This document shows positions 44,938 through 53,566 of a DNA stretch of 64,000 bases, in pieces; the first letter of the stretch is position 1, and the number at the start of each line of letters is the position of its first letter. The stretch covers positions 682,001 to 746,000 of the forward strand of contig CP040000.1 in the NCBI GenBank assembly GCA_013100805.1, in the 5' to 3' direction. The position numbers and the translations under genes were made by a program. This DNA comes from Candidatus Saccharibacteria bacterium oral taxon 488. Its GTDB lineage: Bacteria > Patescibacteriota > Saccharimonadia > Saccharimonadales > Saccharimonadaceae. Below the pieces are notes generated by a model that saw only the letters and a list, made by a program, of their open reading frames with translations, had not been told where the DNA came from and searched no databases.

Positions 44938-45462
44938 TTATTTCTCTGATGCGTCAGTATTTTCTTTGACATCCGCCCGCGTTGATTCCGATGACTGGCG
45001 CGTCACCTTAACCATCGCGTCGCGAATCACTACGCCGTCTAGTGTATAGCCAGCACGTAGTTCCTCAGCAACAACTTCTTTGTCGCCTTCTGCTTCTCCG
45101 TCAAATTGAACGGCTTGGTGCAGCTCAGGGTTAAATAATGTGCCGGGTTTAGCGTTAATTTTCTCGAGACCGATTTCCTTGAGTTGCTTGTCGAGTTGTT
45201 TACCCAGGCCAGCCACGCCTCTCGCCCACGCGTTATCCTGCAATTCCTCTGGTACGTTAACAATCGCCCGCTCAATCGTATCAATCACCGGTAATAATTT
45301 CATCACCGACTTGGCCTGACCCATTTGGTGCGCTGACTGTTTTTCTGTCTCCACACGCTTGCGATAATTCTCAAAATCCGCCCGCGTCCGCTGCAAATCC
45401 AGCGTTAACTCGCCCAACTGCTGCTCCAAATCTTCAGCTTTTTTAGCCTTACTCTTCGTCAT
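44938..45462 (-). CDS. grpE: Nucleotide exchange factor GrpE
   Basis: A 174-residue protein with the long N-terminal helix (EDLEQQLGELTLDLQRTRADFENYRKRVE) and the C-terminal beta domain, including NPELHQAVQF and GYTLDGVVIRDAMVKV, conserved in GrpE. It releases ADP from DnaK. The ATG overlaps the stop of the 49-residue gene upstream by four bases and uses an AGGAGG site inside it; it is therefore made from the hrcA message. Confidence 0.97.
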   Translation of the reverse strand: MTKSKAKKAEDLEQQLGELTLDLQRTRADFENYRKRVETEKQSAHQMGQAKSVMKLLPVIDTIERAIVNVPEELQDNAWARGVAGLGKQLDKQLKEIGLEKINAKPGTLFNPELHQAVQFDGEAEGDKEVVAEELRAGYTLDGVVIRDAMVKVTRQSSESTRADVKENTDASEK

Positions 45463-45608
45463 TTTTTCCTCCTTCTAAACGGCCAAAACGGCTCGTCGCC
45501 ATATGTGCAGGGAAAGAACGCGATCATAGCCATGAAAATAATAATCAAAATAATCACCACTAGCCACGTTGGCAAGCCGCTCAGTAGTCCGCCAATCCAT
45601 TCAGCCAT
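45459..45608 (-). CDS. 49-residue membrane protein coupled between hrcA and grpE
   Basis: A small open frame starting at ATG 45608, whose A is the last base of the hrcA stop (TAATG), and ending with TGA that overlaps the grpE ATG. GGAGGAGG lies seven bases before the start. The product begins MAEWIGGLLSG, has one strong membrane helix (LPTWLVVIILIIIFMAMIAFF, about residues 12-32) and a basic end (PFRRRKK). Both flanking overlaps and the strong ribosome site support real translation. Function unknown; its place suggests a heat-shock membrane peptide. Confidence 0.8.
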   Translation of the reverse strand: MAEWIGGLLSGLPTWLVVIILIIIFMAMIAFFPCTYGDEPFWPFRRRKK

Positions 45609-46318
45609 TACAATACCTCCTCCAACATCGCACCGGTTCGCCTAACCAGCTCCATCGTTCGACGGTAATTCTGCCGCGTCGGACCGATCACGCCGATGTA
45701 ACTATTATTACTAAACTTTGAACAAAACCTACTAATAATCAACGTTGCTCCAGAACTTTTACCAATCGGATTTTCGCTGCCGATAAACACATTGAGCGGG
45801 TGGTTCGGTGCCGCTTCACGTAGCCACGGCTCAATATTATCAATCAACCTGGCAATCGCTTGCACGTGATCACCCTCGACAAACTCCGGCTGGCTAAACA
45901 ACTGCGTCATACCATTCATATATAGATGATCACCAAACGAGGCGAAACCAAAATTACCAGTCAATTCAACCAGGCTATCGACAGCACTACGAATCGCTCG
46001 ATCAGACGTATCAACGTGCGAGTTAACATGCGCTTCGATCGCTCTCGCACTGCGATCGATGCCGCTCGGCAGCTCCGTCATCTGGGCATCGGTGATGCCA
46101 TTGACGTACAACCGGTAGCCCTTATCCGTAGGAATTCGACCAGCGCTAGTATGCGGCGCTTCAATAAATCCCATCTCCTCGAGCTTGGCCATTTCGCTGC
46201 GAATCGTAGCGCTGGACACGCCAAACAACTTGGCTAGCGTCACGCTGCCAACTGGCGCCGCAATTTCGGCGTATTGCTCAATAATGGCAGCTAAAATCGC
46301 CTGTTGACGTTCGGTCAT
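45608..46318 (-). CDS. hrcA: Heat-inducible transcription repressor HrcA, short form
   Basis: A 236-residue repressor: N-terminal winged helix (ERQQAILAAIIEQYAEIAAPVGS, FGVSSATIRSEMAKLEEMGFIEAPHTSAGRIPTDKGYRLYVN) and a shortened GAF-like/dimer part ending with SKFSNNSYIGVIGPTRQNYRRTMELV. Usual HrcA is about 340 residues. It binds CIRCE and represses dnaK, dnaJ and itself. ATG 46318 is chosen because TATAAT ends six bases upstream and the CIRCE overlaps the promoter; the longer reading to 46423 crosses both. Confidence 0.95.
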   Translation of the reverse strand: MTERQQAILAAIIEQYAEIAAPVGSVTLAKLFGVSSATIRSEMAKLEEMGFIEAPHTSAGRIPTDKGYRLYVNGITDAQMTELPSGIDRSARAIEAHVNSHVDTSDRAIRSAVDSLVELTGNFGFASFGDHLYMNGMTQLFSQPEFVEGDHVQAIARLIDNIEPWLREAAPNHPLNVFIGSENPIGKSSGATLIISRFCSKFSNNSYIGVIGPTRQNYRRTMELVRRTGAMLEEVL

Positions 46319-46324
46319 ACTCCT

Positions 46325-46365
46325 ATTATATCGCACATTTAGCACTCTTGCAAGGCGAGTGCTAA
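46325..46365 (-). promoter_or_regulatory. hrcA promoter with CIRCE operator
   Basis: Perfect CIRCE at 46339-46365 covering the -35 TTGCAA (46348-46353, minus); 17-base spacer to TATAAT (46325-46330); six bases to the hrcA ATG. The operator also overlaps the last codon and stop of the LssY-like gene. Confidence 0.94.
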
Positions 46366-47762
46366 TGCGACCTTGCCGCGCGCCTGGCTTGGCTACGCGC
46401 TCGCGTAAATCGCCTGGCAGCATCTGACGAAAACATCAGCACCGCTACAATATTCAGCCCAATGAACAGCAGCGTACTGGCTGTCGACCAGGTTATCTTG
46501 CCGATGGTCAACGTGAATGAATTAGCGATAACTGCCAGCCCGGATATCATCATCAATACCAGCCGCAATCGATTGCTACCGCTAAATGTCCGGCTCACCA
46601 GCACGATGGTCGTAATCACCCACACCACGCCAATGATAATCGACGAACCAATCAGCCAATTGGCAATCACCGCCGCGTCATTCACCTGACCATCCATCAT
46701 CAGTTCAGCCACCGTCTGGCTATGAAATTGGTCAATCGCAAGTAACTCAACAACAGTGTTGATGATACTGACCGCCAGCGCCGCAAACATTGCCACCACG
46801 CCAAACGCAATCTGTGGCGGCCGCCGACTCCAAAATTGCTGTATCAATGTGTCGTGTGCTACTGGCATCACCTCGTGCGAAGTAGCATCGAGAATCACCT
46901 CGTCGCGCTCCTCTATCAATGACTTGTTGGCGCGCACTCGCCCGACCTCAAGCACTGGCAGATCGCCATCGGTCTGAATGGTGTCGCCGCCGCCGTTGCG
47001 CGAATGATACCCGGTGGAAAAATCTTTCAAGGTGGTCACCTCGATCGAGGCGCGCGCTTTCAAAGCCGACTGGACGATATAATCCCGCTCGATGTCAGTA
47101 TTCTCATCAATCTTATGAGTGATTTGCAGAGTAAATAGACTAAAACCGACACTTCTGTCGTACGTGCCCGCCGCCAGCCAGTCCACTCGGTGACCGCCCG
47201 GCAGCAGCCAGCCTTGTGGACAACGCCAGAAACGCACGTGATGGCGCTTGCCGGGATTGCCATCAACCTCCTGCTGGTAGGTAAAGTCCTGCCGCCGACC
47301 AAATAAAAACAGTGATGAGACCGGCGCCTGCGGATAGCTACGCCGCGTCAATATTGCCACCATCATCCGCCATGATGAACGCACGGTTATTTCCTCCGCT
47401 AACGTCCAGCCAGCCGCGGTCATCGCTTGATGGACCTGTGCCTCCGAGCCGCGCAGAGCCAGATTGACAGGATCACCCAGCAGTCCGTCCGCCGTCCGTG
47501 TCCGCCCGATGAAATAATTCGGTACGTACAAGCTGCTCAGGATACGATGCAGCCGCGGCAGTGCCAGGTAAGCCGTAATCAGCCACACCACCACAAACAG
47601 CCCAACCATCCACCAGCCGCCCGAATGCCAACCCTCGCGCCACACGAGCCACGCCAGCCAGAACGACGCCGCACCGGCTAATAAGAAAAAGATCTGGTCA
47701 AGCAACCCCGACAACGACCAAAACGGTCGTCTCAGCGAAAACGACGACTTCTTCGTCGCCAT
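46362..47762 (-). CDS. LssY C-terminal domain membrane protein
   Basis: A 466-residue protein. Two N-terminal membrane helices (about 20-65), then a LssY C-terminal-like domain: GDPVNLALRGSEAQVHQAMTAAGW, PQAPVSSLFLFGRRQDFTYQQEV and RHHVRFWRCP are the typical sequences, followed by four more helices (about 325-345, 375-395, 405-420, 430-450) and a very basic end. The family's function is unknown; it is found fused to lipid phosphatase-like proteins. It follows the guanylate kinase gene with no gap. Confidence 0.85.
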   Translation of the reverse strand: MATKKSSFSLRRPFWSLSGLLDQIFFLLAGAASFWLAWLVWREGWHSGGWWMVGLFVVVWLITAYLALPRLHRILSSLYVPNYFIGRTRTADGLLGDPVNLALRGSEAQVHQAMTAAGWTLAEEITVRSSWRMMVAILTRRSYPQAPVSSLFLFGRRQDFTYQQEVDGNPGKRHHVRFWRCPQGWLLPGGHRVDWLAAGTYDRSVGFSLFTLQITHKIDENTDIERDYIVQSALKARASIEVTTLKDFSTGYHSRNGGGDTIQTDGDLPVLEVGRVRANKSLIEERDEVILDATSHEVMPVAHDTLIQQFWSRRPPQIAFGVVAMFAALAVSIINTVVELLAIDQFHSQTVAELMMDGQVNDAAVIANWLIGSSIIIGVVWVITTIVLVSRTFSGSNRLRLVLMMISGLAVIANSFTLTIGKITWSTASTLLFIGLNIVAVLMFSSDAARRFTRARSQARRAARSH

Positions 47763-48482
47763 CTAGACTGCGTCCTCACCCATCAAATAATCAAGAAGGT
47801 CCCGCGCTATCAACCGCGCCTCGTCATCACGCCGATTGAACACGTCACCGCGCTCAATAATTTCGCCGCAAACTCGCACCGCTCGGCTCAAATCATCATT
47901 GATAATCACGTGGTAATACGGCACCTCCAGCGCGTGACTGAGCTCGGCGATGGCCGACTGGCGGCGCTTCGGCCAGGCCGTTTGAAATTCTGCTTCCGTC
48001 GCGTACCGCTGCTTCAATCGCTCCAGCCATGTCGGATAATCCGGCGGCACGATAAAGATAGCGATACAACCCGGCGCCAATTGCTCATACTCAGCCACAC
48101 CCTGTACGTCAATATCAGTGATCGCCGTTTGCTGATGGTCGTGCGCTAACTGCAGCTCGGCTGTCGAGGTACCATACACCTTGCCGTGGACGAACTTGGC
48201 CTCAATGAACTGATGGTGCTCGAGCATGGTCAGTGCGGTTGCTTGATCAATAAAATGATAATCGACGCCGTCGCGCTCTGGCTGACCGTTATTTGCCCGT
48301 GGCTCCCGCGTGGTGTGCGACACGATATCACGAAATGACGGCGATCGCAACAACCGTCTTTTGATCGTATCCTTGCCCGCGCCGGAAATACCGGTCAGTA
48401 GCGCAATTTTAGTATCTCGCACCAGCGCTACGGCCGCTTCGGTCGGCTGGTATTCCCTGATGACACGTTCAAGATCTGACAT
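47763..48482 (-). CDS. gmk: Guanylate kinase
   Basis: A 239-residue P-loop kinase with LLTGISGAGKDTIKRRLL (Walker A; usual GPSGxGKxT), SHTTREPRANNGQPERDGVDYHFID (GMP-binding region), FIEAKFVHGKVYGTS and DIDVQGV. It converts GMP to GDP. It has an N-terminal extension of about 25 residues and a C-terminal extension of about 30 compared with E. coli. Leaderless: TGGTATAAT (box 48489-48494) ends six bases before the ATG. Confidence 0.92.
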   Translation of the reverse strand: MSDLERVIREYQPTEAAVALVRDTKIALLTGISGAGKDTIKRRLLRSPSFRDIVSHTTREPRANNGQPERDGVDYHFIDQATALTMLEHHQFIEAKFVHGKVYGTSTAELQLAHDHQQTAITDIDVQGVAEYEQLAPGCIAIFIVPPDYPTWLERLKQRYATEAEFQTAWPKRRQSAIAELSHALEVPYYHVIINDDLSRAVRVCGEIIERGDVFNRRDDEARLIARDLLDYLMGEDAV

Positions 48483-48534
48483 ATGAGTATTATACCAGAT
48501 TATTGCCTAAGCTTCCGGGAGCAGCTGCGACTTC

Positions 48535-49500
48535 TTATCTATGTACCATGTCCATCGCCCGAATATGCGGCGGACGATGCGTTAGCTGAGGGCGACGAGA
48601 CGGCACAGCGATGTGAGCACGGGAATGAGCGGTGGCTTGCGGGTGGGTCAACTCCTTTGGCTGTGGCGGTAATTTTGGCTGGGTCGGCAGTTGGTGCGGC
48701 TGGGATAGTGGGCGCTTGATAGTCGATTGCGTATCAGCATGCGGCGTACTGGCACGAGGACTAGTATGCGGGCGGCAAGTGGTTGGTTTGGACGCCGCTT
48801 GGGGCGCTGTAACTGATGGTTGGTTTGGACGCCGAGATGACGCAGCGGCTACGGGATTAAGCGGACGAGTCGGGCTCGAAGGCTGAGATGAAAGCGGTGG
48901 CTTCGTCAGCGGCGGGTGCGGCGGATGTGATGAGAGCGGCTTGACTGGCTGAGCCTTGACGGAAGAAAGTTTGTTGAGCGGACGCTTGGCCGGAGCTGGC
49001 ACCGAAGTAGTGGGCTTGATCAGTGAAGCGCGTGATGGTGAGAGGGCGTGCTTCGGCGGCTGGGGCTTGACGGACGGCTTGGTAAATGATGCGCTTCGCG
49101 AGCGCTGGACGCCACGCGGTGGCATAATGTCATGAAAGACTGCCGGCTTTTTAGGGTGAGGTTTAGCCGGCGGATTGGAAGCGGGAGTCTTTTGAGGAGC
49201 GGTAGAACGCGAGCGAGGTAAATGAGTAGAAGGTTGCGGCGGTACAACGCGAGACGCAGCCGAAGGACGAGCTGGCTGCGCGGCTACAGTTTGCCGCTGA
49301 ATACTATGACGCCGAGCCGGAGCTGGCGCAGAGTGAGGAAAACGTGGCGCGGGCGATGTGGGAGATGCGGCGGGTACTGAGGTAGCCACCGGACGCTGAC
49401 GCGGCACCGATGCTTCAGTGTCAATATCCGATACCTCGCCCTTACGGCGTTTGCCGAGCCGAGCCTTCTTGAATAGCTTTGTCAACTTCATCAGCGCCAC
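48535..49500 (-). CDS. Proline-rich basic disordered protein, unknown
   Basis: A 321-residue protein made almost entirely of Pro, Ser, Ala, Arg, Lys, Thr and His after a basic start (KLTKLFKKARLGKRRKG). No signal peptide or membrane helix. Short islands of ordered-looking sequence are AVFHDIMPPRGVQRSRS near the middle and IRAMDMVHR at the very end. An open frame of this length on the strand of its neighbours and the regular composition suggest a real gene. The start may be GTG 49500 or ATG 49491. It could bind nucleic acid or act as a wall-spanning spacer; nothing decides. Confidence 0.65.
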   Translation of the reverse strand: MALMKLTKLFKKARLGKRRKGEVSDIDTEASVPRQRPVATSVPAASPTSPAPRFPHSAPAPARRHSIQRQTVAAQPARPSAASRVVPPQPSTHLPRSRSTAPQKTPASNPPAKPHPKKPAVFHDIMPPRGVQRSRSASFTKPSVKPQPPKHALSPSRASLIKPTTSVPAPAKRPLNKLSSVKAQPVKPLSSHPPHPPLTKPPLSSQPSSPTRPLNPVAAASSRRPNQPSVTAPQAASKPTTCRPHTSPRASTPHADTQSTIKRPLSQPHQLPTQPKLPPQPKELTHPQATAHSRAHIAVPSRRPQLTHRPPHIRAMDMVHR

Positions 49501-49634
49501 CCCATCCCTTGGGAGATGTCGATACCGAAAATGATTACGGTCAGCTGGTCGATATGACCCTCCTTCCTCTGATTGATTCTGTCACCATTATACTGGTTAT
49601 GCTCGGTGATTTCAAGCAGCGCGCCGCCGAGCTG

Positions 49635-50099
49635 CTAGAGCAACTCGTCCAGCACTGATTGCCAATCAGGAAACTGCGGAGTACCGAAATGAATGTGCCA
49701 GCCAACAAACTCAGCAGCACCCCTGGCCGTCCGATCATCGATCAAGATATCACCGCGGCTCAGCTGTTTGACCGACGAAAAAATAACTTTACGAAAGAAA
49801 ATATTCTCCGGCCCATCGCCGCCAAAATACTGTTTCACCCACGCCAGCTTATCGCCCAGCGCCGTCGGATTTTCCCATGGTGATGACGAGAGAATGTATA
49901 AATCATACTTTTCCTTCAGCCTATCAACTGCCTCAAGAGCCCCCGGCATTGGATCCATCAATGCAAAAACACCCGGAATATTGTCATACTCACCCGCAAA
50001 CTTATCAAGCATCTCAGGCGGAACTTTCGTCAAGGCTGATGTAAAGTTGACTAGTACACCGTCCATATCAATATAAATAATTGGTTTCTTCATAATCAA
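49635..50099 (-). CDS. 5'(3')-deoxyribonucleotidase-like HAD phosphatase
   Basis: The 154-residue protein starts with IIYIDMDGVLVNF (HAD motif I, DxDGVLxxF as in the NT5C family), has LYILSSSPW (motif II), a Lys in the GDKLAWVKQYF helix and DILIDDRTARG (motif IV). It removes phosphate from (deoxy)nucleoside monophosphates. It overlaps the end of lepA-C by four bases, thus belongs to that message. Confidence 0.88.
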   Translation of the reverse strand: MIMKKPIIYIDMDGVLVNFTSALTKVPPEMLDKFAGEYDNIPGVFALMDPMPGALEAVDRLKEKYDLYILSSSPWENPTALGDKLAWVKQYFGGDGPENIFFRKVIFSSVKQLSRGDILIDDRTARGAAEFVGWHIHFGTPQFPDWQSVLDELL

Positions 50100-51058
50100 T
50101 CTCTCTTTAACATCACCATAAATGCTTCTGATGGAATGTCAACCTTGCCAAAGCGTTTCATGCGCTTTTTGCCGCGAGCTTGTTTGGCGAGAAGTTTCTT
50201 TTTTCGGCTGACATCGCCGCCGTAGAGGTAGCCGGTGACATCCTTGCGGTAAGCGCCAATATTTTCGCGGGCAATGAATCTACCGCCAATTGCTGCCTGT
50301 AATGCCACCTCAAAGCTCTGGCGCGGCACCACGTCTTTCAATTTCTTGACGATTTCGCGACCCAAACCTGGTGCCTCCGAGCGGTGGCACATCACGCTGA
50401 GCGCATCGACCATTTCGCCCGCTACATAAAAATCCACCCGCACCAAATCTTCCGGCTGGTACCCCGCTAGCTCATAATTAAACGAGCCGTAGCCACTGGT
50501 TACCGACTTCAGTTGATCATAAAAATCCGTCAGCAGATTAGCCAGCGGTGCCGTAAAAGAAATCAGCGCCCGCTCGTCGATGTAACTGAGATTTTTCTGC
50601 CGACCGCGCTTGGCAACAATCAGCTGAATCACCGCACCGATATAATCTTGCGGCACCACAATTTCGCCGTCAATCCACGGCTCGCGAATTTCTTTGATCT
50701 GCGCTGGGTCAGGTAGTTCGCTGGCCGATTTGATATCCAACTCCTCGCCGTTCGTCAAACTAACTTGATAATCCGTGCTCGGATTGGTGACGATGAGGTC
50801 CAAATTATACTCGCGCTCCAGCCGCTCGCGAATGATATCCATGTGTAGCAGCCCCAAAAAGCCAATCCGCACACCATACCCCAACACTGGTGAATTCTCC
50901 GGCTCAAACTGCAGCGCCGAATCGCTCAGGCTCAACTTTTCAATCGCCTCTTTCAGGTCATTGTAATCTTCGTTGGACACCGGGAAAAAGCCCGCATAGA
51001 CAAAGGGCTTAACTTCTTTGTAGCCAGGGAGGGGTTGGACGATAATTTTTTCAGTCAT
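50096..51058 (-). CDS. lepA: Elongation factor 4 (LepA), C-terminal half as a separate gene
   Basis: The 320-residue product corresponds to LepA from the end of domain [21 protein letters not shown], then [37 protein letters not shown] (domain III), the EF-G-like domain IV and the LepA-specific C-terminus (KKLLAKQARGKKRMKRFGKVDIP). The frame is complete, starts ATG 51058 with a new N-terminal MTEKIIVQ and has TGATATAAT 11 bases upstream, so it can be expressed alone. The GTPase half is 7.9 kb away (58929-60032). EF4 back-translocates or remodels stalled ribosomes; two chains might assemble. Confidence 0.93.
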   Translation of the reverse strand: MTEKIIVQPLPGYKEVKPFVYAGFFPVSNEDYNDLKEAIEKLSLSDSALQFEPENSPVLGYGVRIGFLGLLHMDIIRERLEREYNLDLIVTNPSTDYQVSLTNGEELDIKSASELPDPAQIKEIREPWIDGEIVVPQDYIGAVIQLIVAKRGRQKNLSYIDERALISFTAPLANLLTDFYDQLKSVTSGYGSFNYELAGYQPEDLVRVDFYVAGEMVDALSVMCHRSEAPGLGREIVKKLKDVVPRQSFEVALQAAIGGRFIARENIGAYRKDVTGYLYGGDVSRKKKLLAKQARGKKRMKRFGKVDIPSEAFMVMLKRD

Positions 51059-51108
51059 AACTGTCTAGCATTATATCAGTTGAGCGCTTATCTGCTCAAC
51101 TGATCGCA

Positions 51109-53520
51109 TCAACGGACTGGTCCATGTGGCGGCCTGATTATTCCTGCCCGTATAGCTCTGACATATTCGCCCAAGCTACCCGGCATATCACGCCAAAATT
51201 CATCGTCATATCGCTTCGACAAGACATCTGCCAAACACTTGTCCTGATAGTGCTCGATTTGCCCGTATAGCTCACACAATCGCCAGATGATAAGCTGGTC
51301 GCTGTAGCTTGTTAAGCCTACATGTTTTAGGTTGTTAAACTGACCAACTAGCTGACACATAATCTTAATGTTAGTACCTTCTGTAGACAGCAAGTCGCTC
51401 ACGAACTCATTTATATCAAACTTTCCTAGTGGTGGTTTAACTAGGCTTATAAACTCAATAAACCCTGGTAGACACTTCTTCTCCCTCGCCTCTTCCGCCA
51501 ACTTACCAAAATCTGCTTCGACACCCCAGTACAATTCTTCTTTCTCCATAGAGTCACCAGCAACCAGCCTACCACCCCCAAACATATCATCAAACTCACC
51601 GCCCATCTCCTTGACTAAAGGCTCCGCAAAACGCTTGTATTCACGGAATAGTTCGACACCCTTCCCGTCTTTTATCAAACAATTGATGACATCCATGCAG
51701 CTACTATCAGCACCATATCCGTAGAGGTTACGATAAATATCTAGTCGATCTATGCCATAGTGCTTTTGATAGCGTTCGTCTCGTGTAAAGAATACACCCC
51801 TATCATAGAAAAATACTTTAAGCTTCTCCGCCTGATCAATATAGCGATCAAGAATCAGCTCACCTAGTGTGTCAATAGCCAAACCCCTTTGATCAACTAT
51901 AGTTTTCACGTCTTCCACAAAATTATGCTCACCCCGCACAGATTGCAGAGTGGCGATACCACCGTTTTTCCAAAAATAGCTTTCGCCAACACTACTATCA
52001 GCCCCAAACCACAGCATCATGATGTCCCTTAGGGACAGGTCCTCCCCCTTTTGCTGCTTGGCACAAATCTCATCAATCTTTTTGATTGTATGTATGGTCT
52101 CCAATTTATCCTGACCATTAGATAATTCACTGATTCTCTCATGCAGTGCATCTGTCATACACGACTCAACTCGACAGTCATCACCGTCAATCCCCAAAAT
52201 CATTTTTATATCACCACCTTCACCCAGACACATCATGATACGAGGAATATTGTATCTACCGGTTGTGAATACAAGTATCTTAGTGATATTTCTATGGCCA
52301 AAGGAGTCGTAACTTGATAGTGCAACCTTATACAAAAAGTCATAAATGGAGTCTGAGCCTCCGGGGAACCAGCCAGTACATTGGCCCTCGAGTAATGTCT
52401 GCAGCTCCTCAGCTGTACTTTTTTGGGGCGTGGAAGAATCCTTATACTTACAAATTATTTCATGCCACTCCCCTTGAGTCTCTCGACGTCGCTCTTGCCC
52501 TAGGCCTGTTCGGATTACTACCTCCCTGCCATACAGCTCACCAAACTTAGCCGCCTCCAGTTCATCGGGCCTATATTTCCACAAAATTTCATATACCGCC
52601 TCAAGCGCCGCAGGATTTACCTCTGGCAAAAGTCTCTTGCTACCAATTTCGCGAACATCAAATACTCCAGTCTGCGAATTAAACCCTCCTAGTTCTGGAC
52701 AGGCATCGATCACATAGGACGAAAACCAGTCAGGATATCTGCCGGCCTCCAGTGCTGCTTTCCATTCACTTAGACGCCCAAGCTGTGCCTTATGAAAGTT
52801 ACCAACCAACTTAATCTGCGTATCATGATTGTACCAAGCTTCGTCAAGGCCAAATCTTTCACTCCAACGAGGTGATGAAGATGATAGCTGACGTAGTTCT
52901 TCTTTACTAGGCAGACTGTTGACAATCTTACTTTCAGCCACCGGTATCGACATAATATATGAACGATACGGATACCTGTCCGAATCAGCATACCAGTTGG
53001 GCTTGGTGGCACTTTGCTGGAGCGGCAGTGACGATTCTACCTCCTCTGAGTCTGTTGTTTTACCTAGGATATACCGAGTTAGCAGCCTCAGCCTCTTTGT
53101 ATCGTCAGCCGGATTTTTTGAACCGTATACATTCCCCAGGCGGCTATACCTCTTCACCAGTATCTCCAGGTTGCCATCCCGCCATTCACTACCTAGCCTA
53201 GTAAAGGCATCACTTACCAGTAACTGCTCCAGTTCCTCGGGAGTGGCATATTTAGTCATGACGTCAAAAACTGCAAATATTCTGTCACTTCGTTCCCGAG
53301 ACTTCCAGCCCTCCTTTGGATCTTCGTACTCATTCAAAGCTATACGGAGAGCTTCCGCCATTTGGCTGGCTACGTCAAACGTGTCTGGTGCTTCTTTTCG
53401 AAGTTTCGCTACAACCTGACCCATCTTGTCGGCAGAAACATAGCCTTCGCGAAGCTCACTTTCTAGGGTCGGATCAAGAGCGGGTCTGTCAGGTGTCTCC
53501 CGATATTTATCAACCATCAT
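51109..53520 (-). CDS. 803-residue unknown cargo protein
   Basis: A large soluble, acidic, mainly helical protein without membrane segments. The only recognisable stretch is LLEGQCTGWFPGG followed about 55 residues later by RIMMCLGEGGDIKMILGIDGDD, which resembles a domain seen in many Patescibacteria proteins with a G-x-x-T-G-W-C motif after an alpha helix; the Cys of TGWC is Phe here. Function unknown. It lies inside the lepA gap, has a near-consensus promoter with a leaderless start, and ends 50 bases before lepA-C. Confidence 0.8.
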   Translation of the reverse strand: MMVDKYRETPDRPALDPTLESELREGYVSADKMGQVVAKLRKEAPDTFDVASQMAEALRIALNEYEDPKEGWKSRERSDRIFAVFDVMTKYATPEELEQLLVSDAFTRLGSEWRDGNLEILVKRYSRLGNVYGSKNPADDTKRLRLLTRYILGKTTDSEEVESSLPLQQSATKPNWYADSDRYPYRSYIMSIPVAESKIVNSLPSKEELRQLSSSSPRWSERFGLDEAWYNHDTQIKLVGNFHKAQLGRLSEWKAALEAGRYPDWFSSYVIDACPELGGFNSQTGVFDVREIGSKRLLPEVNPAALEAVYEILWKYRPDELEAAKFGELYGREVVIRTGLGQERRRETQGEWHEIICKYKDSSTPQKSTAEELQTLLEGQCTGWFPGGSDSIYDFLYKVALSSYDSFGHRNITKILVFTTGRYNIPRIMMCLGEGGDIKMILGIDGDDCRVESCMTDALHERISELSNGQDKLETIHTIKKIDEICAKQQKGEDLSLRDIMMLWFGADSSVGESYFWKNGGIATLQSVRGEHNFVEDVKTIVDQRGLAIDTLGELILDRYIDQAEKLKVFFYDRGVFFTRDERYQKHYGIDRLDIYRNLYGYGADSSCMDVINCLIKDGKGVELFREYKRFAEPLVKEMGGEFDDMFGGGRLVAGDSMEKEELYWGVEADFGKLAEEAREKKCLPGFIEFISLVKPPLGKFDINEFVSDLLSTEGTNIKIMCQLVGQFNNLKHVGLTSYSDQLIIWRLCELYGQIEHYQDKCLADVLSKRYDDEFWRDMPGSLGEYVRAIRAGIIRPPHGPVR

Positions 53521-53528
53521 TGATCACG

Positions 53529-53556
53529 ATTATACTACTTTTTAATAATTTGTCAA
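53529..53556 (-). promoter_or_regulatory. Promoter of the 803-residue protein gene
   Basis: Minus strand TTGACA (53551-53556), 16-base spacer, TATAAT (53529-53534), eight bases to the ATG. Confidence 0.8.
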
Positions 53557-53566
53557 TTATATTATG

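Noticed and set aside
46319..46423. Longer HrcA from 46423
   Set aside because: Crosses the CIRCE operator and promoter; a leaderless ATG at 46318 fits the family N-terminus.
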